Positions 1-7,745 of a DNA stretch of 64,000 nt are shown here, in pieces. Position 1 is the first letter of the stretch, and the number at the start of each line of letters is the position of its first letter. Both the position numbers and the translations under genes were made by a program. Source of the DNA: Mogibacterium sp. (GTDB taxonomy: Bacteria > Bacillota > Clostridia > Peptostreptococcales > Anaerovoracaceae); contig JAKSSP010000006.1 of assembly GCA_024403035.1 (NCBI GenBank), positions 34,014 to 98,013 on the forward strand, read 5' to 3'. Under the pieces are notes generated by a model. The model saw nothing but the letters and a program-made list of their open reading frames with translations. It was not told the DNA's origin and did no database searches.

Positions 1-14
1 CCTATTTTGGCGCC

Positions 15-203
15 TCATCCGCCGGCACTCGTCATCTGCGTAAGCAGCACCTTTCCGGTAGGATCGATGAAATCCGCCTGCCCTCCGGAGGCATGCGAAG
101 AACCACCTGAAGAACTGCCGTCACCGTACGTGGCCGGCTCTATCTTGCAGGCGAGCTTTTCTTTTGCCTCTTTCAGTGTTTTTTCATCTATCTCTTTTCC
201 CAT
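15..203 (-). CDS. Small Gly/Ser-rich peptide, function unknown
   Basis: A 62-residue ORF that starts with ATG and ends within the window. The first 25 residues are charged and probably helical (many Lys and Glu). A low-complexity stretch rich in Gly, Ser, His and Ala follows, then a hydrophobic/polar tail ending SAGG. There is one Cys (in KLACKIE). There is no signal peptide and no membrane segment. A weak purine-rich AAAAGGTG lies about 17 bases before the ATG, which is far for a ribosome binding site. It is divergent from uraA. A charged leader followed by a Gly/Ser core resembles some precursor peptides, but no processing enzyme is visible in the window and the downstream neighbour lies outside it. 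I do not recognise the family. Confidence 0.45.
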   Translation of the reverse strand: MGKEIDEKTLKEAKEKLACKIEPATYGDGSSSGGSSHASGGQADFIDPTGKVLLTQMTSAGG

Positions 204-264
204 AGATGTATATATGATAACACCTTTTCACTTTTTTTAATACAAGATATTGTGTTTTTCTCTA

Positions 265-294
265 TTGTCTTCTCAATATATGTTTATATATAAT
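265..294 (+). promoter_or_regulatory. Promoter for uraA
   Basis: A -35 of TTGTCT (265-270) and a perfect -10 of TATAAT (289-294) are 18 bases apart. They lie about 40 bases before the uraA start. No clear PyrR-type antiterminator/terminator pair was seen in the short leader. Confidence 0.55.
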
Positions 295-333
295 TACCGC
301 AATATTAATCCCGCTAACGAAAGAGAGACAATC

Positions 334-1668
334 ATGGCTAAGCAAAGACAGATCATCCAGATCCAGGAGAAAGTGCCTTTGAGTAAAGGTATACCTCTCT
401 CCATCCAGCACACATTCGCGATGTTCAGCGCATCAGTGCTGGTACCTTACATCTTCGGGATAAGCCCTTCCATAGCCCTTCTAATGAACGGTATAGGAAC
501 GCTTATCTTTATTTTTGTCACCAAGGGCAAAGCTCCGGCCTACCTCGGTTCTTCATTCGCTTTCATCTCGCCTGCGCTCATTGTAATGTCAAATCCTGAC
601 CTGGGCTTCAGATACGCGCTCGGCGGCTTCGTCGTCACGGGACTTCTGATGTGCCTTGTGGCGCTGATCATCAAGTTTGTCGGCACCGCCTGGATAGACG
701 CGATCCTGCCTCCTGCGGCCATGGGCCCGGTGGTAGCGCTCATTGGACTTGAACTCGCAGGCAGCGCAGCGCAGACAGCAGGCATCCTGGGTGATGACGG
801 AAGCATGGTCGCGGACCTCGATCCTAAGGTCCTGATCGTATTCCTCGTAACACTGCTGCTGGCAATATTCGGCGGAGTCCTTTACAGAGGATTCGCAAGC
901 GCCATAGCGATCCTGATCGCAATCATCGCCGGCTATGTCCTGGCTCTCATATTCGGGCTCGTGGACTTCTCAGCAGTCGGGACCGCGGGATTGTTCGAAC
1001 TTCCTGCGTTCCAGACACCGCAGTGGAGCGGACAGGCAATAGCCATCATAATCCCTGCGACGCTGGTAGTCGTATCAGAGCACATCGGACACCAGGTAGT
1101 CACTTCCGAGGTCGTAGGCAAAGACCTCCTGAAGGACCCTGGTCTCCACAGATCGATGTTCGCTGACGGATTCTCGACAGCGCTCTCCGGATTCTGTGGC
1201 TCCTGCCCTACAACTACTTATGGCGAGAACATCGGTGTCATGGCTATCACAAAGGTCTACAGCGTATACGTCATCGGCGGAGCGGCATGCTTCTCCATCC
1301 TGCTCTCATTCATCGGCAAGGCATCGGCTCTCATCCAGACCATCCCGGGACCTGTAATGGGCGGCGTTAGCTTCCTGCTCTACGGAATGATCGGAGCATC
1401 CGGAATCAGGCTGATGGTGGATTCAAAGATCGATTACTCCAAGGCCCGCAACCTGGCTCTAACATCGGTGGTATTCGTAGTCGGACTCTCCGGCATCGCC
1501 ATCAACCTCGGACAGGTCCAGCTCAAGGGAATGAGCCTGGCAGCGGTAGTCGGAATGCTTCTCGGACTCGTTATGTACCTGCTCGACAAGTTCAAGCTCA
1601 CGAACGAGTACGAAGAAAGAGTCGATGAAGATCAGGAAAAACTCAAGACCTTCGCTTCGACAAGATAA
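334..1668 (+). CDS. uraA: Uracil permease (NCS2 family)
   Basis: Takes up uracil (possibly xanthine) by cation symport across the cytoplasmic membrane for pyrimidine salvage. The 444-residue protein has the usual NCS2 length and about 14 hydrophobic segments. Family motifs are clear: QHTFAMFSASVLVP near the N terminus, KAPAYLGSSFAFISP in the first repeat, the substrate-site region EHIGHQVV, and GFCGSCPTTTYGENIG. The C-terminal tail is charged and cytoplasmic. I chose the ATG at 334 because AAAGAGAG lies just upstream and the protein then begins MAKQRQ; an in-frame extension back to 250 has no ribosome site. It is followed by a strong terminator, so it appears monocistronic. Uracil rather than xanthine specificity is inferred from the motif match. 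Confidence 0.88.
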   Translation: MAKQRQIIQIQEKVPLSKGIPLSIQHTFAMFSASVLVPYIFGISPSIALLMNGIGTLIFIFVTKGKAPAYLGSSFAFISPALIVMSNPDLGFRYALGGFVVTGLLMCLVALIIKFVGTAWIDAILPPAAMGPVVALIGLELAGSAAQTAGILGDDGSMVADLDPKVLIVFLVTLLLAIFGGVLYRGFASAIAILIAIIAGYVLALIFGLVDFSAVGTAGLFELPAFQTPQWSGQAIAIIIPATLVVVSEHIGHQVVTSEVVGKDLLKDPGLHRSMFADGFSTALSGFCGSCPTTTYGENIGVMAITKVYSVYVIGGAACFSILLSFIGKASALIQTIPGPVMGGVSFLLYGMIGASGIRLMVDSKIDYSKARNLALTSVVFVVGLSGIAINLGQVQLKGMSLAAVVGMLLGLVMYLLDKFKLTNEYEERVDEDQEKLKTFASTR

Positions 1669-1685
1669 AAACAGAAAATAATAAG

Positions 1686-1717
1686 TGAGCCGTTTTCACA
1701 AACGGCTCATTTTTTTT
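1686..1717 (+). terminator. Rho-independent terminator of uraA
   Basis: A perfect 10-bp stem TGAGCCGTTT/AAACGGCTCA with a TCAC loop is followed by eight T residues. Confidence 0.9.
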
Positions 1718-1780
1718 GCCGGTTTCTGTGATACAATCCTCTTGTACTTAGATATAGCAAACTATTGCGGAGGAATAAAA

Positions 1781-2926
1781 ATGAAAAAAGAAAGGATCCT
1801 CGTCATGAACCTCGGCTCCACTTCGAGCAAGATCGCGGTTTACGACGATGACAAGGAAGTGTTCAACGACACCATACGCCACTCGACAGAAGAGCTCGCT
1901 CCTTTCGGAGACGTTGTAGAGCAGTTCGAATTCAGAAGGGACAAGATATTCGAATCCATGGAAAAAAACGGCGTTCCGGTCGACTCGCTCACAGCCGCGG
2001 TATCCAGAGGCGGCAACATCATAGCCTGCCCTCACGGCGCCATCGGCATCGATCAGGCTATGATAGACTACCTGACCAGACCTGAGGATATGGCCAAGCA
2101 CCCTTCGCTCATCGGAAGCATGATAGCCTTTGACCTCAACAAGGAGAAAGGCATCCCTGTATGCATCTATGACGCGATAGGCACGGATGAGAAGATCCCT
2201 GTCTGCAGAGTCAGCGGAGTGCCTGAACTTCCTCACTTCACCGTAGGCCACACTCTCAACACGCGCGCAATGGCCATCAAGTGCGCAGAGGAAAAGCTCG
2301 GCAAAAGATTCGACGAGTGCACGTTCATCGTGGCTCATCTGGGCGGAGGTAGTTCTATCAGACTGTACAAGAACGGAGTCAACATCGACAGCGCCAACGA
2401 TGACGAAGGCAACTTCACACCGGAGCGCGGAGGCGGAGTCGGAGCCAAAGGGCTCGTAGATCTTTGCTACAGCGGCAAGTATACATATAAAGAAGCCATG
2501 AAGCTCTTCCACGGCAAGGGCGGACTCATCGCCCACCTCGGTACTGCAGACGCGCGTGACGTAGAAAAGATGATCGATGACGGCGACGGCTACGCGGCAA
2601 TAGTTTATGAAGCCATGTGCCTCAATGTCGCAAAGGATATCGCCAAACTGGCGGCTACTGTCTCCGGCAAGGTCGACAGGATAATCCTTACCGGCGGCAT
2701 CTCCTATTCGAAGTATGTTGCCGATTACATCACTGAGCATGTCAGTTTCATCTGCCCTGTCGAGGTCATGGCCGGCGAGTACGAGATGGAAGCTCTCGCA
2801 GCCGGCTGCCTCAGAGTTCTGCGCGGCGAAGAAAAGCTGCAGGACTTCGGTGAGATCGCAGCGACCGCAAAGGACCGCATCCGCATCTACCCGGGCGTTG
2901 AGCCGTACACAGCTCCAAAGCGTTAA
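1781..2926 (+). CDS. buk: Butyrate kinase
   Basis: Converts butyryl phosphate and ADP to butyrate and ATP (reversible), the last step of the kinase route to butyrate in the cytoplasm. The 381-residue protein belongs to the acetokinase/ASKHA family: VMNLGSTSSKIAVYDD is the N-terminal phosphate-binding motif, VAHLGGGSSIR the second signature, and ILTGGISYSKY the C-terminal nucleotide motif. Usual butyrate kinases are about 355 residues. The ATG at 1781 follows GCGGAGGAATAAAA, an excellent ribosome site; an upstream in-frame start would lie inside the uraA terminator. No phosphotransbutyrylase (ptb) is adjacent, so its partner must be elsewhere, or the enzyme acts on another branched or short acyl phosphate. 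Two GTAAAG palindromes and a terminator follow. Confidence 0.9.
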   Translation: MKKERILVMNLGSTSSKIAVYDDDKEVFNDTIRHSTEELAPFGDVVEQFEFRRDKIFESMEKNGVPVDSLTAAVSRGGNIIACPHGAIGIDQAMIDYLTRPEDMAKHPSLIGSMIAFDLNKEKGIPVCIYDAIGTDEKIPVCRVSGVPELPHFTVGHTLNTRAMAIKCAEEKLGKRFDECTFIVAHLGGGSSIRLYKNGVNIDSANDDEGNFTPERGGGVGAKGLVDLCYSGKYTYKEAMKLFHGKGGLIAHLGTADARDVEKMIDDGDGYAAIVYEAMCLNVAKDIAKLAATVSGKVDRIILTGGISYSKYVADYITEHVSFICPVEVMAGEYEMEALAAGCLRVLRGEEKLQDFGEIAATAKDRIRIYPGVEPYTAPKR

Positions 2927-2930
2927 GTTT

Positions 2931-2950
2931 ATGTAAAGTCTTCTTTACAT
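2931..2950. repeat. GTAAAG palindrome, locus A copy 1
   Basis: Perfect 8-bp arms ATGTAAAG/CTTTACAT around TCTT, five bases after the buk stop codon. It is one of eight copies of the same palindrome in the window (see 3005, 18787, 18822, 18854, 34946, 34963 and 34980). There is no T-run, so it is not a terminator by itself. Confidence 0.8.
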
Positions 2951-2965
2951 AACCGGGCAATATAA

Positions 2966-2993
2966 AACACGCTTCTTCAGGAAGCGTGTTTTT
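2966..2993 (+). terminator. Rho-independent terminator of buk
   Basis: The stem AACACGCTTC/GAAGCGTGTT has a TTCAG loop and runs into a short T tract (TTTTTG). Confidence 0.8.
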
Positions 2994-3004
2994 GTTGATA
3001 TTAT

Positions 3005-3024
3005 ATGTAAAGTTGTCTTTACAT
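3005..3024. repeat. GTAAAG palindrome, locus A copy 2
   Basis: Perfect 8-bp arms ATGTAAAG/CTTTACAT around TTGT. Its last base is also the last base of the stop codon of the convergent aminotransferase gene. Confidence 0.8.
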
Positions 3025-4220
3025 TATATCAGATTGAATCTTTTTCCGAGATTCATCCAGGATTCCTTTGAGTTCTGTATGGTCTCGTTCTTTCCACAGA
3101 AAGAAGCCCTTACCCAGCCCGGTCCGTTGAACGCGCTTCCCGGTGTGATCAGTATCCTCTCCTTCTTGGCTGCCGATACGAAGTCATATTCGTTCTCTAC
3201 CGGCGACTTGATCCACATGTAGAACGCGCCCTGAGGATAAAGCGCTTCAAGCCCCGCGCCGGTCACTATCTCATAAAGATCCTTTGCGTTTTTCTTGTAG
3301 TAATCAAGATCTGATCTCGCTTTAAGACATCTTTCGACTATCAGTTCCTGTATGGTCGGAGCATTCGTGCCTCCGAGCACCCTGCCCGCGACTATGAGAG
3401 CTTCACTAAGTTCAGCATGGCCTTCAGCGCATTTCGGAACAGCCACGTAGCCTATACGGTCACCCGGCATCGAAAGTGACTTCGACCAGGAATATGCGAT
3501 CAGCGAGTCAGGGTAGTAATCTCCCGGGAACGGAACATCACTGCCGTCATATACCAGTTCTCTGTACGGTTCATCACAGATCAGATAAATGGTATGTCCG
3601 AACCTTTCCTCTGCCTCTCTCAGCACGTCCGCTACAGCGTCCAGGGCCTTTCTGGAATATATCTTGCCCGTCGGGTTGTTAGGATTGTTGAGCATGACGC
3701 CCTTGACCTCCGGAACGAGGAGCTTTCTTAGAGCTTCCGCGTCAGGGTCGAAGTCCAGTTCTTCATTTGCCGGGACCACGATGGTTTCAGCGCCCCAGTT
3801 ACGAGCCCAGTTGGCATATTCGACAAAGTACGGCGCAAACACTACCAGCTTGTCGCCCGGATCAAAGATGCACTTGTTGATCATGTTTATGGAATATGCC
3901 GCTCCACAGGACATGATTATGTGATCCGCATCGAAATAGTCGCCGCCTGCCCTCTCGTTTAGGTCATCAGCTATCGTCTTTCTTGTGGATTCGTAGCCGG
4001 CGTTAGACGGATACCCGTGAACATAGAGCGGATCGAGTTCGTGATTGATCTCATCTATTGCGTCAAAAACTTCCTGTGGCGGCTTAAGTCCCGGGTTTCC
4101 TATGCTGAAATCATAAACGTTTTCAGCACCATAGACCTTAGCCATTCTCTTGCCTTCCTCGAACATTGCTCTTATCTGTGAGCTGCCCGCGAGGAAAGGC
4201 TCCATTGATTTTGAAATCAT
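3024..4220 (-). CDS. PLP-dependent aminotransferase, class I/II
   Basis: A 398-residue fold-type I aminotransferase that probably moves the amino group of an amino acid (aspartate, alanine or aromatic) to 2-oxoglutarate in the cytoplasm. Visible motifs are the NPNNPTGKIY loop, DEPYRELVYDG (Asp binding the PLP pyridine nitrogen), SWSKSLSMPGDRIGY (Schiff-base Lys) and the C-terminal RASFC Arg for the substrate carboxylate. I chose the start at 4220 because AGGAGG lies 7 bases upstream; a longer form from 4265 lacks this. It is closely related to the protein at 24322-25515 (shared SWSKSLS(M/L)PG and YxMAPGFESTR-like N-terminal segment), so the genome carries at least two paralogues. The exact substrate cannot be read from sequence. 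Confidence 0.85.
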   Translation of the reverse strand: MISKSMEPFLAGSSQIRAMFEEGKRMAKVYGAENVYDFSIGNPGLKPPQEVFDAIDEINHELDPLYVHGYPSNAGYESTRKTIADDLNERAGGDYFDADHIIMSCGAAYSINMINKCIFDPGDKLVVFAPYFVEYANWARNWGAETIVVPANEELDFDPDAEALRKLLVPEVKGVMLNNPNNPTGKIYSRKALDAVADVLREAEERFGHTIYLICDEPYRELVYDGSDVPFPGDYYPDSLIAYSWSKSLSMPGDRIGYVAVPKCAEGHAELSEALIVAGRVLGGTNAPTIQELIVERCLKARSDLDYYKKNAKDLYEIVTGAGLEALYPQGAFYMWIKSPVENEYDFVSAAKKERILITPGSAFNGPGWVRASFCGKNETIQNSKESWMNLGKRFNLI

Positions 4221-4312
4221 TGAAATCCCTCCTAAGCGAATGCATATATAACACTTATTTATCAAGGCCGCGCGGGTCCTTTTTTCTTATCATAATTGTA
4301 CCACATATGACC

Positions 4313-4341
4313 TTGCAAATAATCCCTTTTTGGTCGATAAT
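4313..4341 (+). promoter_or_regulatory. Promoter for the DUF1015 gene
   Basis: TTGCAA (4313-4318), a 17-base spacer and GATAAT (4336-4341). The leader that follows contains a GCCGCA/TGCGGC hairpin at 4362-4378. Confidence 0.55.
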
Positions 4342-4422
4342 AAGTACAGTAAACAAGCGCTGCCGCAGCATGTGCGGCGGACGTTTCCTGATGCTGTTTA
4401 TTCAAAATTTGGAGGAATACAA

Positions 4423-5733
4423 ATGGCAAAATATGATTGGAGCAAGTTCGGTCTGCATGTACCTCAGATCATGCTGCCGAAAGAAGGAACGGACTATTTC
4501 AAATGGGCTGTCGTAGCATGCGACCAGTTCACATCCGAGCCTGAGTACTGGGACAAAGTCGAGGAGATCGTAGGTGACGCGCCGTCGACACTCAGACTGA
4601 TGCTTCCTGAGCTTTACCTCGACAAGCCGGGTGAAGCTGAGAGGATCAAAGATATCCGCGCAGCCATGGACAAGTATCTTGCAGACGGCACTCTCAGAAA
4701 GATGGATCCCGGCTGCATGCTCGTAAAGAGGACTGCTGAAGGCCGTACACGTCTCGGCCTGGTCATCGCTACAGACCTCGAGGCATATGACTTCAACAAG
4801 GGCTCGACTTCTCTCACAAGAGCGACTGAGGGCACAGTAGTAGAACGTATACCGCCTCGCCTGAGGATCAGAGGAGACGCTCCTATCGAGATGCCTCACA
4901 TCCTCATCCTTATCGACGACCCTGACAAGACAGTCATCGAGCCGCTCGTTGACCAGCCTAGGGAAGTCATCTATGACACAGACCTCATGATGGATGGCGG
5001 ACACATCACAGGTTCTTTCATCGAAGAGAAGAACCTTGAGGGCGCTAAGGAAGCTCTTTCCGCTCTCTATGACAAGGCTGAAGAGAAATACGGCGCAGGC
5101 CACGTCATCTTCCAGGCCATGGGAGACGGCAATCACTCGCTGGCTACAGCCAAGACTGCATGGGAAAACATCAAGAAGACTCTCTCTCCTGAAGAGATCG
5201 AGGGACACCCTGCAAGATACGCTCTTTGCGAGATCGAGAACATCCATGATGACGGCATCGTATTCGAGCCTATTCACAGAGTTATCTTCGCTAAGGAAGG
5301 CCAGTCCGGAATGGATCTCGTAGACAAGCTTCTTGGCCACCTCAATAAGCTGAACGGCAAGGCATATCTGGCTGACGCCGATGCCGCCGTACCTGAAGGC
5401 GCATTCGAGATCCCTTACATCACCGGTGAAAAGAGAGGCAAGATCATTATCGAGAAGCCTGAGAGCAAGCTGGAAGTCGGCGCGCTTCAGGCAGCCCTTG
5501 ACATCATGGTCAAGGAAGAGAAAGTCTGCGATATCGACTACATCCACGGCGCTGCTGTCGTTGAGAGACTGTCCGCAAAGGACGGCAACGCAGGATTCCT
5601 GCTGCCGCCAATGGACAAGTTCATGCTCTTCCCTGCTGTTGCCGCTGACGGAGCTCTTCCTCGCAAGACATTCTCGATGGGTGAAGCTAACGAGAAGAGA
5701 TACTATATCGAATCCCGTTACATCGCCAAGTAA
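4423..5733 (+). CDS. DUF1015 family protein
   Basis: A 436-residue cytoplasmic protein of the DUF1015 family, which is widespread in anaerobes and has no settled biochemical role. The N terminus carries the family hallmark VPQIMLPKEGTDYFKWAVVACDQF. The central GHVIFQAMGDGNHSLATAK has a conserved DGNHS that looks like a metal or phosphate site; DGAALPRKTFSMG-like residues close the protein. The ATG at 4423 follows GGAGGAATACAA; an in-frame extension to 4330 would start inside the leader. DUF1015 genes often sit near serine or amino-acid metabolism genes, and here an aminotransferase is divergent, but a functional link is inference only. Confidence 0.8.
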   Translation: MAKYDWSKFGLHVPQIMLPKEGTDYFKWAVVACDQFTSEPEYWDKVEEIVGDAPSTLRLMLPELYLDKPGEAERIKDIRAAMDKYLADGTLRKMDPGCMLVKRTAEGRTRLGLVIATDLEAYDFNKGSTSLTRATEGTVVERIPPRLRIRGDAPIEMPHILILIDDPDKTVIEPLVDQPREVIYDTDLMMDGGHITGSFIEEKNLEGAKEALSALYDKAEEKYGAGHVIFQAMGDGNHSLATAKTAWENIKKTLSPEEIEGHPARYALCEIENIHDDGIVFEPIHRVIFAKEGQSGMDLVDKLLGHLNKLNGKAYLADADAAVPEGAFEIPYITGEKRGKIIIEKPESKLEVGALQAALDIMVKEEKVCDIDYIHGAAVVERLSAKDGNAGFLLPPMDKFMLFPAVAADGALPRKTFSMGEANEKRYYIESRYIAK

Positions 5734-5760
5734 ATCGGCTTAAAATCGTTTGTAACAGAA

Positions 5761-5796
5761 AAACTGACGCAGACTGATATCTGCGTCAGTTTTGTT
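5761..5796 (+). terminator. Terminator between convergent genes
   Basis: A 13-bp stem AAACTGACGCAGA/TCTGCGTCAGTTT with a CTGATA loop, followed by TTGTT. With A residues on the other side it could also serve the convergent C39-like gene. Confidence 0.85.
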
Positions 5797-5814
5797 ATTT
5801 GCTCGCTTTATAAG

Positions 5815-6759
5815 TCAATATACGTTGAACGGCTTGTTGACCAGTGTGAGGGTCTGTACAGAATCCGTGGCTATCACCTGATAAGTATATGAACCTCTTT
5901 TGAGCTTCTTGAACTTTATCTTACTATCCAGCTTTTTTACACTGTAAGATTTTGCGTTAGGCTTTTTAGATGCCTTCAGCACCGCTGCACCCGCGCTGTC
6001 GAGCACCTGTACGGTCACCTTTTTGATCTTTTTGTTGGACTTGACCGTTCCCTTTATAGTGAATGCTTTGCCCTTCTTCACCCTGGAAGGAGCTTTGACC
6101 GATTTGATCTTGAGCGTACTTGTAGGGACTGCCGCCGCAGAAGACGTGCTGCTTGGTTTTGTCCTGGTAGAAGCATTGATCTCGCTTATGTACCAGTATT
6201 TTGTCACTCTGCTCACATTGAGCATGGTAGTGTCTTCCCATTTCTGGATGCCTTTGTTGTTGAGACCGGTGTTGCGTGACGAGTCCGCGGCGTAAAGCAC
6301 TCCGTTCTTTACGCTTACTACCAGCACTCCGTGCGTTCCTGAAACCGCAGCGTTATCTCCATGCACGACAATGCCTTCCGGATGCACCCTGAGAAGATCC
6401 TCTATCTCCTTTACCCTTGCCGCGTCTCCATTCCCATTGAAGTATCCACAGTTTACCTTGTAGACAAGGCCTTCTACATCTACCTTGAATGAATTGAGCA
6501 GCAATCCGAAAATTGTGGCGATGCTGCGCAGCGACTCATTGCTTATCTTTGTCCAGTCGCCCCTGCCTTTAATGATGCACGCTCTTCTGATCATGATTTT
6601 TGATGCCGTGAGTATGCAGTCCCCGCTCTTGTAATCCGAGGCAGGCGTATAGTATACCGCCTTGTCATCAAGCGATGATTGCGCGGCAAAAGCAGGCGCC
6701 GGCATGACCGTTACCAGAAGCGCCAGGGCTATCAATAATGTCGTAAACCTTTTTTTCAT
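5815..6759 (-). CDS. Secreted C39-like cysteine peptidase with Ig-like tail
   Basis: A 314-residue exported protein. A signal peptide (MKKR, a hydrophobic core, then AFA-AQ at about residues 1-26) is followed by a papain-like C39-type domain (about 30-195): Cys in SGDCILTASKIM, His in SGTHGVLVV and an Asp in YAADSS form a plausible catalytic triad. A Ser/Thr/Pro linker and a Lys-rich beta domain (about 215-314; KVKKGKAFTIKGTV, FKKLKRGSYTYQV) resembling bacterial Ig-like modules follow. The ribosome site GGAGG is 6 bases before the ATG. It is a tandem paralogue of the next gene. The substrate is unknown; the protein could be a peptidase, amidase or transpeptidase at the cell surface. Confidence 0.72.
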   Translation of the reverse strand: MKKRFTTLLIALALLVTVMPAPAFAAQSSLDDKAVYYTPASDYKSGDCILTASKIMIRRACIIKGRGDWTKISNESLRSIATIFGLLLNSFKVDVEGLVYKVNCGYFNGNGDAARVKEIEDLLRVHPEGIVVHGDNAAVSGTHGVLVVSVKNGVLYAADSSRNTGLNNKGIQKWEDTTMLNVSRVTKYWYISEINASTRTKPSSTSSAAAVPTSTLKIKSVKAPSRVKKGKAFTIKGTVKSNKKIKKVTVQVLDSAGAAVLKASKKPNAKSYSVKKLDSKIKFKKLKRGSYTYQVIATDSVQTLTLVNKPFNVY

Positions 6760-6804
6760 ACAGATTCCTCCGCATTATAAAGGATAAACTCTTGCCCTTT
6801 TCCG

Positions 6805-6831
6805 GTAAACCAATCTAAACACTTGTTATGC
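6805..6831 (-). promoter_or_regulatory. Conserved upstream block, copy 1
   Basis: A 27-base block before the first C39-like gene matches 24 of 27 bases at 7551-7577 before the second. On the minus strand it contains GCATAACAAG, TTTAGATT and GTTTAC. It overlaps the stop codon of the second gene. A -10-like TATAAT lies downstream, near 6774-6779. Confidence 0.5.
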
Positions 6832-7482
6832 CCGCCTTAATATATTGAAATACAATTCCTTTATCGGCTTTATCTTTGTTTCAGGTTCAGTGCGTACTAT
6901 TTCGTCTATGTACCAGTACTGTGTGACCATCAATGGATCCAGCATCGTGGTATCCTGCCACTTCTGTATGCCTTTGTTGAAGTCTCCCTTATTGTACGTA
7001 GCGTCGACCGCGTAAACCTGATAACCGTCGACCCCTACGACCAGAACTCCATGAGTCCCTGTTTCTGCGGCGCCTTCTCCGTGCACGACAATTCCTTCAG
7101 GATGCTCCTTAAGAAGCTGCCTGAACTCCTCTATCCTTTCGCCATCGGAACTGCCGCTGAACTCCGCGTATCTGACTCTGTATGAGAGTCCTTCATCTAC
7201 GAAGCGGAAATCACTTATAAGGCATCCGTCTTCATATGTGGCCGTTGGCCGGAGCAGCTCATTCGTGATATCGCCCCACTCCGACTGACCGTTCATGATG
7301 GCAGCTCTCTTTATCATCATCTTGGTCGCTGTCAGCACGCAGTCACCCGGTATGTAATCGGATTCCTCAGTGTGATATGTCGCGTTGCTCAGGAGCGGAT
7401 CATCATCGGCTAACGCCTGCCCCGGTGCGCCCAGCACCAGCAATGCAAACATCAGAAATGCAGTGATCATTCTCTTTTTCAT
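6826..7482 (-). CDS. Secreted C39-like cysteine peptidase, short paralogue
   Basis: A 218-residue exported protein with a signal peptide (MKKRMITAFLMFALLVLG, cleavage near QALA-DD) and a single C39-like domain. The triad seen in its neighbour is conserved: Cys in PGDCVLTATKMM, His in TGTHGVLVV and Asp in YAVDAT, together with HPEGIVVHG and KGIQKWQDTTML. It lacks the Ig-like tail. The ATG at 7482 follows GGAGGTTATCACC; a longer form from 7518 has no ribosome site. The two genes are 65 bases apart in the same direction and come from a tandem duplication. The short form may be freely secreted while the long form is held at the surface, which is inference. Confidence 0.7.
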   Translation of the reverse strand: MKKRMITAFLMFALLVLGAPGQALADDDPLLSNATYHTEESDYIPGDCVLTATKMMIKRAAIMNGQSEWGDITNELLRPTATYEDGCLISDFRFVDEGLSYRVRYAEFSGSSDGERIEEFRQLLKEHPEGIVVHGEGAAETGTHGVLVVGVDGYQVYAVDATYNKGDFNKGIQKWQDTTMLDPLMVTQYWYIDEIVRTEPETKIKPIKELYFNILRRA

Positions 7483-7550
7483 GGTGATAACCTCCTTTTT
7501 TGAGTAATAGTCCCCCACGATTACACAGAATAATTATGCTGTCCCTATAC

Positions 7551-7577
7551 GTAAACGAATCTAAATGCTTGTTATGC
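7551..7577 (-). promoter_or_regulatory. Conserved upstream block, copy 2
   Basis: Partner of the block at 6805-6831, with three mismatches in 27 bases. Similarity continues weakly beyond it (CTTAA and GAAATA on the plus strand), where copy 1 is the 3' end of a C39 gene. Copy 2 may therefore be the tail of a lost third gene copy. Confidence 0.45.
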
Positions 7578-7604
7578 TCTTTCTTAACAGAATGAAATAT
7601 AAGC

Positions 7605-7628
7605 AAAAACAGGCCCTCAGGCCCGTTT
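7605..7628 (-). terminator. Minus-strand terminator
   Basis: Imperfect 9-bp stem (AAACAGGCC/GGCCCGTTT, one mismatch) with a CTCA loop. On the minus strand it runs into TTTTT. It lies downstream of the symporter terminator. Confidence 0.55.
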
Positions 7629-7678
7629 CTATGTTTACCGCCCTCTCCGGGACGGCCCATATGTGATTTGTACAACAA

Positions 7679-7710
7679 AAAAGATGCAGGCTTGTAAGCC
7701 TGCATCTTTT
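7679..7710 (-). terminator. Terminator of the sodium symporter gene
   Basis: A perfect inverted repeat (15-base arms, AAAAGATGCAGGCTT and its complement) with flanking T residues on the minus strand. Confidence 0.85.
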
Positions 7711-7745
7711 AATTCTGTTTATTTGTCTGTAACTGTCTTGAGTAA

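Noticed and set aside
1748-2740. Long open frame antisense to butyrate kinase
   Set aside because: It mirrors the buk codon pattern, has no ribosome site or recognisable domain, and the sense protein has clear family motifs.
2931-3024. GTAAAG palindromes as terminators
   Set aside because: Stems are only 8 bp and AT-rich, and no T-run follows; proper terminators are present beside them.
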